Source of the DNA: Pagrus major
Lineage: Eukaryota; Chordata; Actinopteri; Spariformes; Sparidae
Assembly: GCF_040436345.1 (NCBI RefSeq)
Contig: NC_133224.1
Coordinates: 14,640,703 to 14,704,702 of the forward strand
Length of the DNA stretch: 64,000 bases
Reading direction: 5' to 3'
The notes beneath the pieces were generated by a model. The model made no database searches. It was not told where the DNA came from and worked only from the letters and a program-made list of their open reading frames with translations. A program made the position numbers and the translations under genes. Shown here piece after piece: positions 43,036 through 54,300 of the stretch. Position 1 is the stretch's first letter. Every line of letters begins with the position of its first letter.

Positions 43036-43731
43036 TTCCAATGTTCAAGTGACTTTCCTGACTTGTTCAAATCAATAATGTGACTTTTCTCGAATCGTTA
43101 ACCTGACTTGTCGGATGATTTTCTACATTAAACTGATTAATCGATCATAAAAAGTTGAAAAAAGTAATGATTAATCAGTTAATTGTTGCAACTCTAATCT
43201 GTTGTTCTTCCAGTACCAGCACCAGCGCCAGCGTCATTTGAAGTGTAGAGTGAAGTAGTGTGATAAATGAAGAACTTTCAGCTTAGATCTTCCGGGTAGC
43301 CTGGGGGTGTGCTTTAGATCCTGCTCAAAAACCAAACTTATTTGTCCTCTGTTGTTGCAAACTAGCCACAATTCAAACAGAGAAAAAGCCTCCCAAATTA
43401 TAAGTGCAGAGGATTAATGGATGAGGGTCATTTTTTTACTGGGATATTCTGTCATATTTATTTGAGCATAAGTATAGGGCCAGAGGGGATCATGAAAAAC
43501 CTGAGCTGCTCATTTTGACTGAAAAGTGGCAATGTTGGACTACAACTGGGCAAAGCAAGCAACTGCTATGTGACCCCATAATCCCAAAAACCTTGGGTTT
43601 TTACTGTGTAGCAATAGATTTCTGGTACTTTTAGTCATTTTTTATTTTGTTTGATAATATGGGATTTTTGCATTACAAGAGCAAAATATCCCAGATACTC
43701 CAAGTGTCAACATTTAGGTTGAAGACTTTCT

Positions 43732-44018
43732 TTGAAGGGGCACTATGTAGTTTTGGAGAAGAAATTCTAACTCAGAATTTTAATAGAATAAATTAGGTAA
43801 TGATACAAACTCAGAAATATTATATTTTTCCATAACTGAATAAACAAGCTGTTAATAAGTTCAAAATTTCAAATAGTATGAAATTGGGCTCTCATTTAAG
43901 GTCAGTTTATTTAGTTTGTTTAGGCATAAAAATAATAAGAATTTAAAAAATCAGTCAATGAAGATCTTTATTTTCCAAATAAAATTTCCTCCCCGAAAAC
44001 TTCATAGTGCATCTTTAA
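43732..44018. mobile_element. MITE family A, copy 2
   Basis: A shorter sister of 522-901: left end GAAGGGGCACTATGTAGTTT, right end CATAGTGCATCTTTAA, with a shared interior around AATAAACAAGCTGTTAATAA. It lies in the intron upstream of the acox3 start codon. Confidence 0.75.
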
Positions 44019-44019
44019 T

Positions 44020-45352
44020 TCAGCTGGGTGATGTGGCTTTAAAACAATATCGCAATATGTTTAACCCTTGTGCCCTCCTCGGGCATTTTTGTACATTTTT
44101 CTCATTTTTTTTTATTTATTTGGTGATCATTTTGGCTGTGTTACAGCTTATGGCATGAATTTTTGCAAGAACTTTTCTTTTTAGTAAAATTTTTGAAATC
44201 CAATGTCTTTTACTCTCACATGTCTTTTATACTCTATTTATGCATTTTGCACCCTTTTGACACCTTCGTGGCAAAAATGTACACGCACAGAAAAACTGCT
44301 ATAAAATCATCATACAATATTTTTTTCTACTTTTTTTTCATAAATCACTTAAACAAATTCCCCCTTATTCAAAACTACCAAACATTCAATCATTTTCAGG
44401 ATTTTAACCCCTTAATGCCAGTTTAATTATTTGAATTATTTCATTTTTTGTTACAAAAAAACACAAAAAATGAATTATTTTCCATAAAATAAATAGTAGG
44501 GAGATGGGGCTTTGGTGGTGATTAGAGTCTTGGATATGTCAAAGATTAGCAGCAAAATTGATTTCATTGCATTAGTATTTTTTATGTAGTGTCAAACACC
44601 CCCTCTGGACACCTTCGTGGCCAAAAATGCCCCATTGACTGCCATTCAAACCACCTGTTTTAATCTCACTGCCATTACAGTATAAAACCATGCATTATCT
44701 AATGTCAGCATTTCATTTTGAAGAAAAGTAGTGATATTTGACATTTTTACTGTATTCCACCAGATTCAACCATTTTTCCATTGTAGGCCAAGGCATGAAA
44801 TTCTTCTATTTTTGCCAGTTATATTATGGAGCCTACCAGGGGGCCCCAAGAGTGATTTTGTGTGTGTGTGTGTGTGTGTTTATTATTTATTTTATGGAAA
44901 ATAATTCATTTTTTTGTGTTTTTTGGAACAAAAAATGAAATAATTCAAATAATTAAACTGGCAATTAACTGGTTAAAATCCTGAAAATGATTGAATGTTT
45001 GGTAGTTTTGAATAAGGGGGAAGCTGTTTAAGTGATTTATGAAAAAAAAGTAGAAAAAAATACTGATGTATGATGATTTTATAGCAGTTTTTCTGTGCGT
45101 GTACATTTTTGCCACGAAGGTGTCCAGAGGGTAGTAAATTTGAGGAGGGCACAAGGGTTAAGCTACATCGTGATACATGCTATATAGAAATCTCCTCAAA
45201 AGCACTTCATAAATGCGAGGACAGGACGACAAAATCAATTACAATAATATTTTTACCAAATACGACATTTTACGATATTCCCATAACCAAAATCTAAGAC
45301 CATAGTCTCATATTACAATAATTATATAATATCGATATATTGTCCAGCCCTA
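44020..45352. mobile_element. TIR element (CAGCTGGGTGATG) split by a nested insertion
   Basis: The left end CAGCTGGGTGATGTGG and AACAATATCGCAATAT is mirrored on the right by ATATCGATATATTGTCCAGC and CCTAGCTG. Removing the nested piece at 44065-45161 leaves about 240 bp of one element. The target duplication could not be fixed. Confidence 0.55.
44065..45157. mobile_element. piggyBac-like foldback element at TTAA
   Basis: The termini are perfect inverted repeats CCCTTGTGCCCTCCTC and GAGGAGGGCACAAGGG, flanked on both sides by TTAA (44061-44064 and 45158-45161). Inside, arms of about 250 bp (44255-44500 and 44880-45125) are nearly identical inverted copies, each holding CACCTTCGTGGCAAAAATGT or its complement. 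No transposase. It sits inside another TIR element. Confidence 0.85.
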
Positions 45353-45782
45353 GCTGATAACTTAGACCTACTATTTTTGAGGTCTAAGTGCCCAAGATTA
45401 AGATTTGATTTAAGCTTAAATCAAATATCCACACAGATATTTCGGGGAACATCGTGTCAAGCATAATAAGAAAAGTTATATGTGCCCAGCTTTTGAGATA
45501 TTTCAGTTAACTTCTGTGGGGACGATGGGATTTTTATATTCACAATGCCAGAGGTCCTCAGGTAGACACATGTACCACTGAAGATTTATCTAGAATATAA
45601 AGTCAAACAACACACGCACGACCTTTGTGTTCTAGCTGCTCGGAACTGAGAGCAGAGTTCAAGGCTCAGCTGTGTCTGTTTATCTGTAGGTTAGGTTAGC
45701 TAGTCAAAGTACTGTCCAACTACCATGACAGAAAAACTGACGTCTTTGTTAACACTTGACACCGACTTATTGTGTGTTTTAC

Positions 45783-45960
45783 CTTACACGTAGCTCTGTG
45801 ACAACTGTCCCTGTCGACACCGCTGCCTTTCTTCTCTCACTGTTAAGTGTTTGTCCTGTTTCAGCTGGCTCTACATCTGTGTCAGAGGTGCTCCAGAGTC
45901 CAGTCCGGCAGCCTAACTTCCGCTAACAGCAACCACAACACTTCCTGTTCGTACTCTCCA
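45783..45960 (-). promoter_or_regulatory. Probable acox3 non-coding exon 1 and promoter
   Basis: On the minus strand a good donor, AAG|GTAAAA, ends at 45783. Upstream are two ETS-like sites, GCGGAAGT (complement of 45916-45923) and CAGGAAGT (complement of 45940-45947), common in TATA-less housekeeping promoters. This would splice over about 3 kb to the exon carrying the ATG at 42711. Inferred, not proven. Confidence 0.4.
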
Positions 45961-46039
45961 GAATAAGAGCACCCTCTTCACCGGAGGTAGAGCGGTCGGA
46001 GGTTTTCCTTTAGCGGTTCCTGCAGTCTACATATCGAGG

Positions 46040-46190
46040 TGTCCGCGGGCAAGATACTGAACCCCCATTTGATCACGGTGGCTCTTCCATCGGTGTGTGA
46101 GTGGGTATGAATGAGCATGTGGCGCTTCATATGGAAGCCTCTGGCATTATGAATGTTTGGGTGTGAGTGCTGAATTGTGTTGTGAATGTC
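46040..46190 (+). repeat. Fish interspersed repeat (GGTGTGTGAGTGGGTATGAA)
   Basis: The phrasing CGGGCAAGATACTGAACCCC, TCCATCGGTGTGTGAGTG and GAATGAGCATGTGGCGC matches a widespread teleost repeat. A tail-like piece, AGAAAAGCGCTATATATTTA with AAGTCCATTTACCAT, occurs separately at about 47815-47860. Confidence 0.55.
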
Positions 46191-46381
46191 CACAGGGGCA
46201 TCATTTCACGCGAGGCCACGCGAGCATAGATTTATACAGATGAACTAGATACCAGATGCAAAGATGGCGCCCATTCAAACCAATGATAGCATATAACGAA
46301 ACGATTTCTGGCTTCCGGGTTTACTTCCTTGTGACAGTAAGGTATGGGGTTTTAATATTTAGTCTACATTCAGTCTATCAT

Positions 46382-47216
46382 CAGTGTTGGGCAAGTTACT
46401 TTCAAAATGCAATATATTACATATTACTAGTACATCACGATATGACTGTCTGCGTAGATTAATAAATTACTTATTACGCTACTTTTTAGTTACTTTCAAC
46501 AAAATGCCCAAATAACCTCTATACAACAATTAAATAGCCTAGATCCTTTTTAAATGAACTAATAGCCTTGGACACAGGGATGAGCAGGCAGACAAAGGAT
46601 CACAGTCTGATATATTATGAGATAGGAATAAACATTTTTAATTGTAGGCTCAGTCATATTAAACACAATAGACCTATACCTTCTATAATGTAGCCTATAA
46701 TGACATGACAAGACAAACATCTTTTACTATGCCTTTTTATTTTAGTCCACAGAACAAGGAATGCATGGGCATATGTGATTCAAGAATGTAAATTAAAGTG
46801 TGCTCGGAGGACTAGGCTTCATCATTAGGCTACGAAATACAGCTTAAATATTTCAGTCACACAGACTGAACAAAGAACTTATAGGCTGGGCTACATTAAA
46901 CACACAGAGCCTATATTGATATGGTCATGTTTTGTGGATCTTAAAAAAACAACAAACGCTTCACTTCAGTAGGTAACGTGGATTGTGACACGTTAAGTGA
47001 CGCAACTGTAGTAATATATTACTGAAATATTATTAGTAACGCATTATATTACTCTGCTACTGCTAAAAGAAATGTATTGCTGTCACATGTTACGTGACAT
47101 AAGTGTAGTAATATATTACTGAAATATTATTAGTAACGCATTAGATTACTCAGTTTCTGCTGAAAGAAATACATTACAGTAAAGTGTTGCTTTTATAATG
47201 CGTTACCCCAACACCG
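46382..47216. mobile_element. hAT-type element with 8-bp TSD and internal duplication
   Basis: The left terminus CAGTGTTGGGCAAGTTACTT is mirrored by GCGTTACCCCAACACCG. Flanking octamers are TCTATCAT (46374-46381) and TCAATCAT (47217-47224), a target duplication with one change. 835 bp, no transposase. Inside, about 97 bp around GTAGTAATATATTACTGAAA is tandemly duplicated (starts near 47008 and 47105). Confidence 0.85.
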
Positions 47217-47309
47217 TCAATCATAGGCTATATATTCTGGTACTTCATTTACGTGATTCTCCAAGAGCCCACATTTTTGTCATTTGCCTTAAAAACTGTC
47301 CTGTTTTTT

Positions 47310-47400
47310 AATAATAAATAGTATCGATATTGGTGATATTGGCTTGTATTACTTGGTATCGGATCGAAACCAAGATTTGTGGTATCGCCCACCCCTACTT
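47310..47400. repeat. Fragment of a GTATCG-type MITE
   Basis: ACTTGGTATCGGATCGAAAC and GTGGTATCGCCCACCCCTA are typical of the end of a dispersed fish element. The other end is not seen. Confidence 0.5.
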
Positions 47401-48143
47401 CCAGCTGTGCACGCCTGACCAAAACAGGCCACACCCTCCGGCAACGTGCAAACACTCAATGGCTGCACCCGATAAATTGCACCCTCACCTTTCTCTTATC
47501 TTACAAAAACAACTCAGTTGATGTGTTTCTGAAGACATTTTACGCGAGAAATAAGCCATGCAGAATCTGTCTTCATTTTAGCTCGACAATGTCTCCAGAG
47601 GTAGCGAGTCGCGTCGGACGCCCCTAATTTGCATGAGGTAGCCAGAATGAAACTATATGCAAATGAAGAGTGGGCAACCAGCGCCCCATCTGTCAAAACA
47701 CAGCGCGTCGCTCCCACAATGCATTGCTCGGCTTCCTACATAGACAATTGGAAATGTGAAAACGTGGGTCACGTGGACACCTACCTGAGAGTGATTTAAG
47801 TGGTTGCTCCATCCAACAAGAAAAGCGCTATATATTTATATAAGTCCATTTACCATCCATTCATGTGTCAACTGAATGAAATATGTACTTGCTGATTAGC
47901 TCTCCGATCAGAAAATCAGGTTTCTTTTTGTATTTCTATATCAATTAATAATTTGTGTCGCCATCTATTTATTATGAAGATGAAATGCTAAATTATCATG
48001 CACTTCTGAAGGCTCTGGGTTAATACTTCTTGTATGGAAAGCCAATGAGGTCATTATTTGTCTCCTTTCTATATCGCTGGATATTTAATATCGTTTTACA
48101 GCTGGCGTTTCTAAATGGCATTACAAATGGCAGTCAGTGTTTT

Positions 48144-48239
48144 CGACTGCTACTATCTATTAAGATGGTGAACCTTTTGACTTAAATATAACCTTTTGAC
48201 TTAAATGTAACCTTTTGACTTAAATAGATGGTAGCAGTC
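48144..48239. repeat. Three 19-bp tandem units inside an inverted repeat
   Basis: The unit AACCTTTTGACTTAAATAT repeats three times at 48171-48227. The block is flanked by GACTGCTACTATCTATTAAG and its near reverse complement (48219-48239), giving a foldback. Confidence 0.85.
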
Positions 48240-48429
48240 AAAATTTGTCTTCACTTAAATTTAAATGGCTCTATATTCCAACAGTAATCAGAGTGTTTGG
48301 TCAGTAACCTAACCAAAGCAACAGGTCCACAGATAGAAGCTGGACAAAACTGTTTTACTGACTTAATGAGACACAATTAAGACAGAAGTGCTAATAAACA
48401 GTATATTCTTCACAAAGCAGCCTCCTTGA

Positions 48430-48535
48430 ATTTGGGGTTGGTGAGGTGTGTTCGACTTTCCAAGTCATCTGAAACTGGGAAGTCGGAAATTCCGTCGTCT
48501 GACTTAGAATGGAATGCACCAAGAGAACCCCATAA
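48430..48535. repeat. Fragment of an AAGTCGGAAATTCC-type MITE
   Basis: Contains GAAACTGGGAAGTCGGAAAT and CTTAGAATGGAATGCACC, words of a known fish MITE type. Boundaries are approximate. Confidence 0.45.
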
Positions 48536-48799
48536 CGAGGCAGTCCTGTCTGGTTGTGAACGCACAGAGAGCGAGATCTTCCTGTTCACTGACAATTTCT
48601 AAACAGCTAACAATTTCAATGCTCCCGATGCAACGGACAAAAAAAAAAGCCCAGCACCCCACCAAAAAAAAGAAGAAAGGAGTTGTGCAATTGTGGTGAC
48701 GTAAAGAGGAGGGAGGGGATTGCTAACTGCAAAACGGACAGGAAGTTAGCTAAAACGATGACAATGTGCACAGCAGCTTTAATGCCACCAGGCGTCTAA

Positions 48800-49738
48800 T
48801 TAGCACTGCCACCAGGAGTTTACACCTGGCTATGATCTCTGCCCTGTGGTTACCACAGCCAACACATTTGAACTGTAATCAGCCAATCAACAAATTATTC
48901 ATTAAAAAAGACTTTAACTTATAAGAAACATTTTATTGATTTTTTCTATAAATGACATTCTCTGGTGATATCATGACCCTTTCCCATTAATACTTGACTC
49001 TATCCCTTTTAAATCATGACCACAACTTAATAAAGTATTCATGTTAAATCATTTCTTTAAAAATAATTTACGGTTATAAATAATTTAAAAAACCTTATGA
49101 ATCTATACTGAAAATATATCTTCTCTCTTGAAATTTATGATATTGTTTCTTATTTGTGCTTTTGGAAAAAAGTGAGAGTTACAGCACCAGTTTTTATCTG
49201 CAGTCCTGTGAACATTTATAGTAGTGAATTAAAACGTTTTTTGTTATTGCTATATAATATTAATAATAATTGTGATCATAATAATGATAATAAAGGGAAA
49301 ATGTATAGTGAAATGTCATTTCACAATTCCTGTAATATTAAACGACCATTACTCATGGCTGTGGCTATTTATAGTGCCCGCACATACCTGTAAACCATCA
49401 ATGCTGTGATATCTCAGTCCGGTTAAACCAAAATGAGTCAGCCAAAAGAGCAAATAGCAGCATTTACCTTTTCTAAACAGCATTAGTGTACCACAATGTG
49501 TCAGCCTTCATTTCCCAATGATGGTACAGTACTTCTTGCTTCCACAGTTATTTTGATTTTTAATGTCTCTGTTGAAAGTTTTTCAACTTCTAAAAACAAA
49601 TGGGAATTGCAGTGTGTAGGGCAGGAGAGGAGCGCACGCTAGGCACACTGTACTACAGGAAAACAGTGGTTTTAGCTGGCGAAGCATAACTAACAATGCA
49701 CCTCAGTGTGATCAGCTGCTTGGACAAGACAGTAACTC
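48800..49738. other. Intergenic DNA, no gene seen
   Basis: AT-rich with short ORFs only. No conserved protein segment is recognised on either strand. Confidence 0.5.
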
Positions 49739-49911
49739 ACAAATAAATATTTCGATTTTCTACAGGTCAAATTTGTAAGACTCGTTGGACTCGTCAAAAC
49801 CTGACGCTGGTTGGCCAGCCCAACCTAGCAATCCAACGCGTCAGTATTTGACAAGCTGCAAATGAGACTCAACAATCAACTATCTTACAAATTTGACATT
49901 TAAATATTTGT
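49739..49911. repeat. 173-bp imperfect foldback element
   Basis: The left arm ACAAATAAATATTT..GTCAAATTTGTAAGA is mirrored by TCTTACAAATTTGACATTTA and AATATTTGT on the right. The inner part also pairs: GACGCTGGTTGG against CCAACGCGTC. Likely a small DNA-element hairpin. Confidence 0.7.
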
Positions 49912-50232
49912 CAGCACAATCTCAAGTCAATAATCATGAGTGCTTGAATCTGCCAATACAATATCTCAAAAAAATATTTCAGATATGTGAAAATATCTAA
50001 AACTAATGTGTGCAAGAGAAATTCATGATTTGTACAGTGTAGGATAGGATTTCAGACAGTTTTCTCTGTGACTTTAAATTTATTGATACCCTATTGAGAA
50101 TACTTCATATAATTACTAATTTCATTGTACAACAATCCAACTGTTGTGCTACAAAAATACTTTAATATCAAACTATAATAATGAAAACTTTGCTAAAGCT
50201 ATGAAAGCTAGGTAGCCACAGAATGACATAAA

Positions 50233-51365
50233 CAGTAGTGGGAAAAGGACTTTGATCCTTTATTAAAGTAAAGCTATGAGTACCACAATGGAATAATACT
50301 GCATTCAGAGGTTTTTGTACGTAAAAGTAAAGAAGTATTTAAAGTCAAATGTAGTAAAATATCAGAAATACAAGTACTCATGAATGTTTTCACATTGTTA
50401 CATTACTCTTGCATTAGGAATAATGTGATATACTGTAAATATCTCATTTTCCACATACTGCTGGTGTTAATCCCTTCAAGGAATACTTCAACATTTTGAG
50501 AAACACGTTTTTAACTTTTGGTCAGAGCCAGGCTACCTGTTTCTAGGCTAAACATTTCCCAACTCCATACCCCTTTATTTAAAAGAGAAGTTCAACATTT
50601 TGGAAAATAGAGTTTTTTACCTTCTTTCCATGAGTGAGATGTTCAGTTTGAGCATGAAGTCTCATATTTCTGTGTTAAGTAGGTCTATGCAGCTGGAGTC
50701 AGGACGAGGTTAGCCTAGCTTAGCATAGAGACTGGAAGCAGTTACCCTGGCTCAACATGTCACTCTCAGAAAGAAAGAAGCAAATACAATTTCTCTAAAA
50801 GTTTGAATTATTACTTTAAGGCATATACATGAACCTGAATCAATTCTCAGCTAACTCGCTGATAGAGAGCATATAGGTGTATTTCCAAAAATGTTGAAAC
50901 ATTTCTATAAAAAGAGGAAAATACGGTCAAAGAAAACACAGACTCATCACTTGTCTTTACTTAAAATACAACAAATGAGGAAGGTTTGTTCATGTTCCCC
51001 CTTCTGGAGGTCCAAGGCATTTCCAATCAGGCCATGATAAAGCAATCACTACAAATCAAGCACAGAGAAAGATTTAATATACAGAGATAAAGATTTGCAT
51101 CACTGATTGCATATTAAAATAAAATTATCTTTGAAGCCTACACATTTCTATCATCACACTGGCTAGTTTAAACTCTAGCAGTGGATCTTATTTATATTTT
51201 GCATGTAACAACGTTAGTCTTTAAAGTAACTAGTTACTACAGCTGTCAGGTTAATGTTATGAAGTAAAAAGGACAATATTTCTATGAAATGTAAAAGTAT
51301 AAGGTCTCACAAAATGGAATTACGCACACGAGTACTTAAAAACTAGTAACTAAATGTTCTTAGTT
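50233..51365 (+). mobile_element. hAT MITE family E, interrupted copy
   Basis: The left end CAGTAGTGGGAAAAGGACTT and TGATCCTTTATTAAAGTAAA corresponds to the CAGTGGTGGAAGAAG family. The right interior resumes at about 51190 with AAAGTAACTAGTTACTACAG and CTGTCAGGTTAATG. Between them lies foreign sequence that includes another repeat at about 50470-50830. The right terminus is degraded. Confidence 0.6.
50470..50830. repeat. Dispersed fish repeat nested in family E
   Basis: Phrases such as AGCTTAGCATAGAGACTGGA and TTACCCTGGCTCAACATGTC resemble a very common teleost interspersed repeat. Duplicated openings (ACTTCAACATTTTGAGAAAC near 50487 and GTTCAACATTTTGGAAAATA near 50590) suggest two partial copies. 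Confidence 0.5.
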
Positions 51366-54300
51366 CATTTTATCTCTTGGCTTAACTAACCCAAACCCGC
51401 ATTACTCCTTCAGAACACAGCCATTTCAACCTCTTATTGTTTTAAAAGTATAGTTGTTAGTCCTTTGTGAGAGTAAAATATAGTCTTATTTTCAGTTCCA
51501 CTGTATACTGATGTACAAACTCTACACGTCATGGAAAATGGTTCAGCTTTGAAGAAACATTGTCAAACTGACAGAGAAAGGCTTTTCTCACATGACACTG
51601 TATGATTGTTTCTGGACATCAAGATGTGTGACAGAGCATTTGTTTTCTACTGCAGTCGATGCTACTTTACAGGAGATGGGAGCTTATCTATTATTGCCAA
51701 AGACAACTAAAGTGCATGCTGCTTTACCCACTAACTTAATGGCTTGTACAGTAATTCATAAAACATACATTAATGTAACACTTCACCCTATAATACGAAC
51801 AGGGTTTGCAGCACAATGTGTTCGCTTTTTATTCGCTTGTATACAAAGTATACAATCACATTTTTCTAACAAAGTGCTATAAGTAACCAAAAAAAGTTCA
51901 ATAACTCAATTCACTGTCACACTCAACCACTGATAACCTTTGACTTTTGTTTGTGTGCTATGGGGCTACTGTTTAAGGAAATAAGACATTTAACTCATAC
52001 TCATACATTTTCAACTGAAGCTCATGTTATGATTTAAAACTAGAAATTTGCTGCCTTTTCATAATATTTTGTGAGCTCTTTGACAAAACAAAGAAGTTTA
52101 GCAGTCGTGAAATTTGGCACTTCTTTAAGCACCCAATGCATCCACAAGCAGTGAAGAAATATTATGGGTCATGGTCATACCAGCTTTCAGAATCCAGAAC
52201 TTTTCCCAGTTCACGTCATGGATTTTCTCCCCCCCCTAAACTCTAAGCCTCACCAGTGGCTTACTTTTCACTGCATTGGGCTGAAATTTGGAGGATAATT
52301 TGTGTTCATGTGTTCATTTAAATAGTTGTTGCAGAATGTTTACACTAATCAAATTAACAATAAATCATTTTTTATCCAAACTAAGAATCTTTCATTTAAA
52401 AAAAATCATTTCTCCACTAATTTTCACTTTATGTCAGAAATCAGTTCAGAAAAGTTTTAAATTGTGAAATAATGTATATTGAGCTACAGAACTAAGATTA
52501 ATAATTTGTCCAGATATGGGGAACAAGATTACATCATCGAGCATGCAACAAACCAAGCCATTACAAACTGTTACTTGAGAAACAGGCTCATTAGGTATCA
52601 CATGGATAGAACATCTCGAAGTCAACATGGTACAATATGATAAAACAATAATAACAATAAAAGTGCATTTTTAAGCTCTGGAGCTATATGTAGCAGGATC
52701 TGTGGAACTCATTTTTATGCAGGACCAAATAACTTCTAAATGTAATACACCTATATTAATATTAACAGAATCAACATTGGGTTTCAAGAAAGTGAAAACT
52801 AGTGGAGATATGAATTTGATTACCATTAACATTCTGCAATACCCAATTAAATGAGAACATGTTACAAATTATCCTTAGGGTTTCCTGGATGCCCAGAATA
52901 AAAAAACCCAATCAAGTGAAAAATAAACAGTGGTTGAGGCTTAAAGAATCACAAAAACAATGACATTTTGCAAACTCAAAAAAAGTATAATTAATAAAGT
53001 ACAGCTGTAGCATTTTGCAAGGTCCCATGAACAGAAGATTTCTCATGAATTTTTTCAAGAGACTCCAAGACATGAATTGGGAGAGCCTAGGTGAGAACAC
53101 GGAATGACCCGTATGCACAAATTCTAGTATCTACTGGATATATTGTATAATTATGTATCAAACTCTGTAGGAAACTCTGGAAACCTGGGAAAAATTCTGA
53201 GAGACTTCATGGTTGAAGACTTTGCCTGATGAGTAGGATTTGGGGATGCTACTGGGCTCTATAACCAATTTTTAATTTTTTTTTTTAACTTTCTAACCTT
53301 TCATTCTTATTTTGCTCTTCATCAAATGCATCCTCTGTGTTAGAATCCCTGACTTGACATGTTGGTGAAGCATGCCCACGCTAGCTGTATGGTATCATAA
53401 ACCCATTACAAACTGTACTTTATTAGACAGTGGTGCCAATTTTTTGAGGTCGTTACTAATGGCTTTGTTAATGGTTAATGTATCATTTATTAATGCTTCA
53501 TAAAGCAGTAATAAACTATTTGTACAAAGGACTTTTGGATTATCAGGTTGTGAAATATCCCTTAGGCTGGCGTATGTCCTCCTCCAGGTGCTTTTGTGGT
53601 TTTGATTAGTCAGCGAGAGACTGTCCTGTTATTAAAAACGACAGCATAAGTTGTCACCATGGGCCTAAAAACAGCATTTACCTGGCAATGACAGCTAATG
53701 ACCATGGGAAGTATGATATTTTTGTTATTGTTTTTTTTATACATGTTTCAAAATCTAGTGAGTTGAGGCTGTGGAATGGGTAGGGTCAACAAAGTGTCTG
53801 TCAATATTTGTTTCTTTAAAATCCAAATTATCTGGACGAGGCTTCCTAACCTTAACTGAGTAGATATTTTTACTCAATAACCCAGAAGTTAGCATCACCC
53901 TGGTTCCCTCAACAGAAAACCTATGGGATTTTTGAATTGGATTTTGATTTATTGCAGAAAATAAGCTCTGGGGAAAACAGTTTAAGTTTATAATACTTAC
54001 ACAGTTTGTTCAGCAAGATAATCTTCACAGATAAACACCAGTTTTATGTTTTTGGAGGCGGAAATGAAATTGCCAATAGTTAGAAGCTAAAGTTAGGCCG
54101 TTAACAAACTTCATGTCAGTCACATGACTTTAACGTCATCACCACTAAGATTGCTAGTAATCTATACTATACGCACTTAACTATAAACTGATCAATCTAC
54201 AAGTTGCAAAGTTAGAGTTAGAATAGCTTGTCACTAAAGTCCCTGAGGAGCTGAGTCTCTGTGTTAAGTCTGACAACATATTTCATGTCGTAAAAAAAAA

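Noticed and set aside
48171..48227. Possible CRISPR-like direct repeats
   Set aside because: Three adjacent 19-bp units with no spacers in a eukaryotic intergenic region; simply a tandem repeat.
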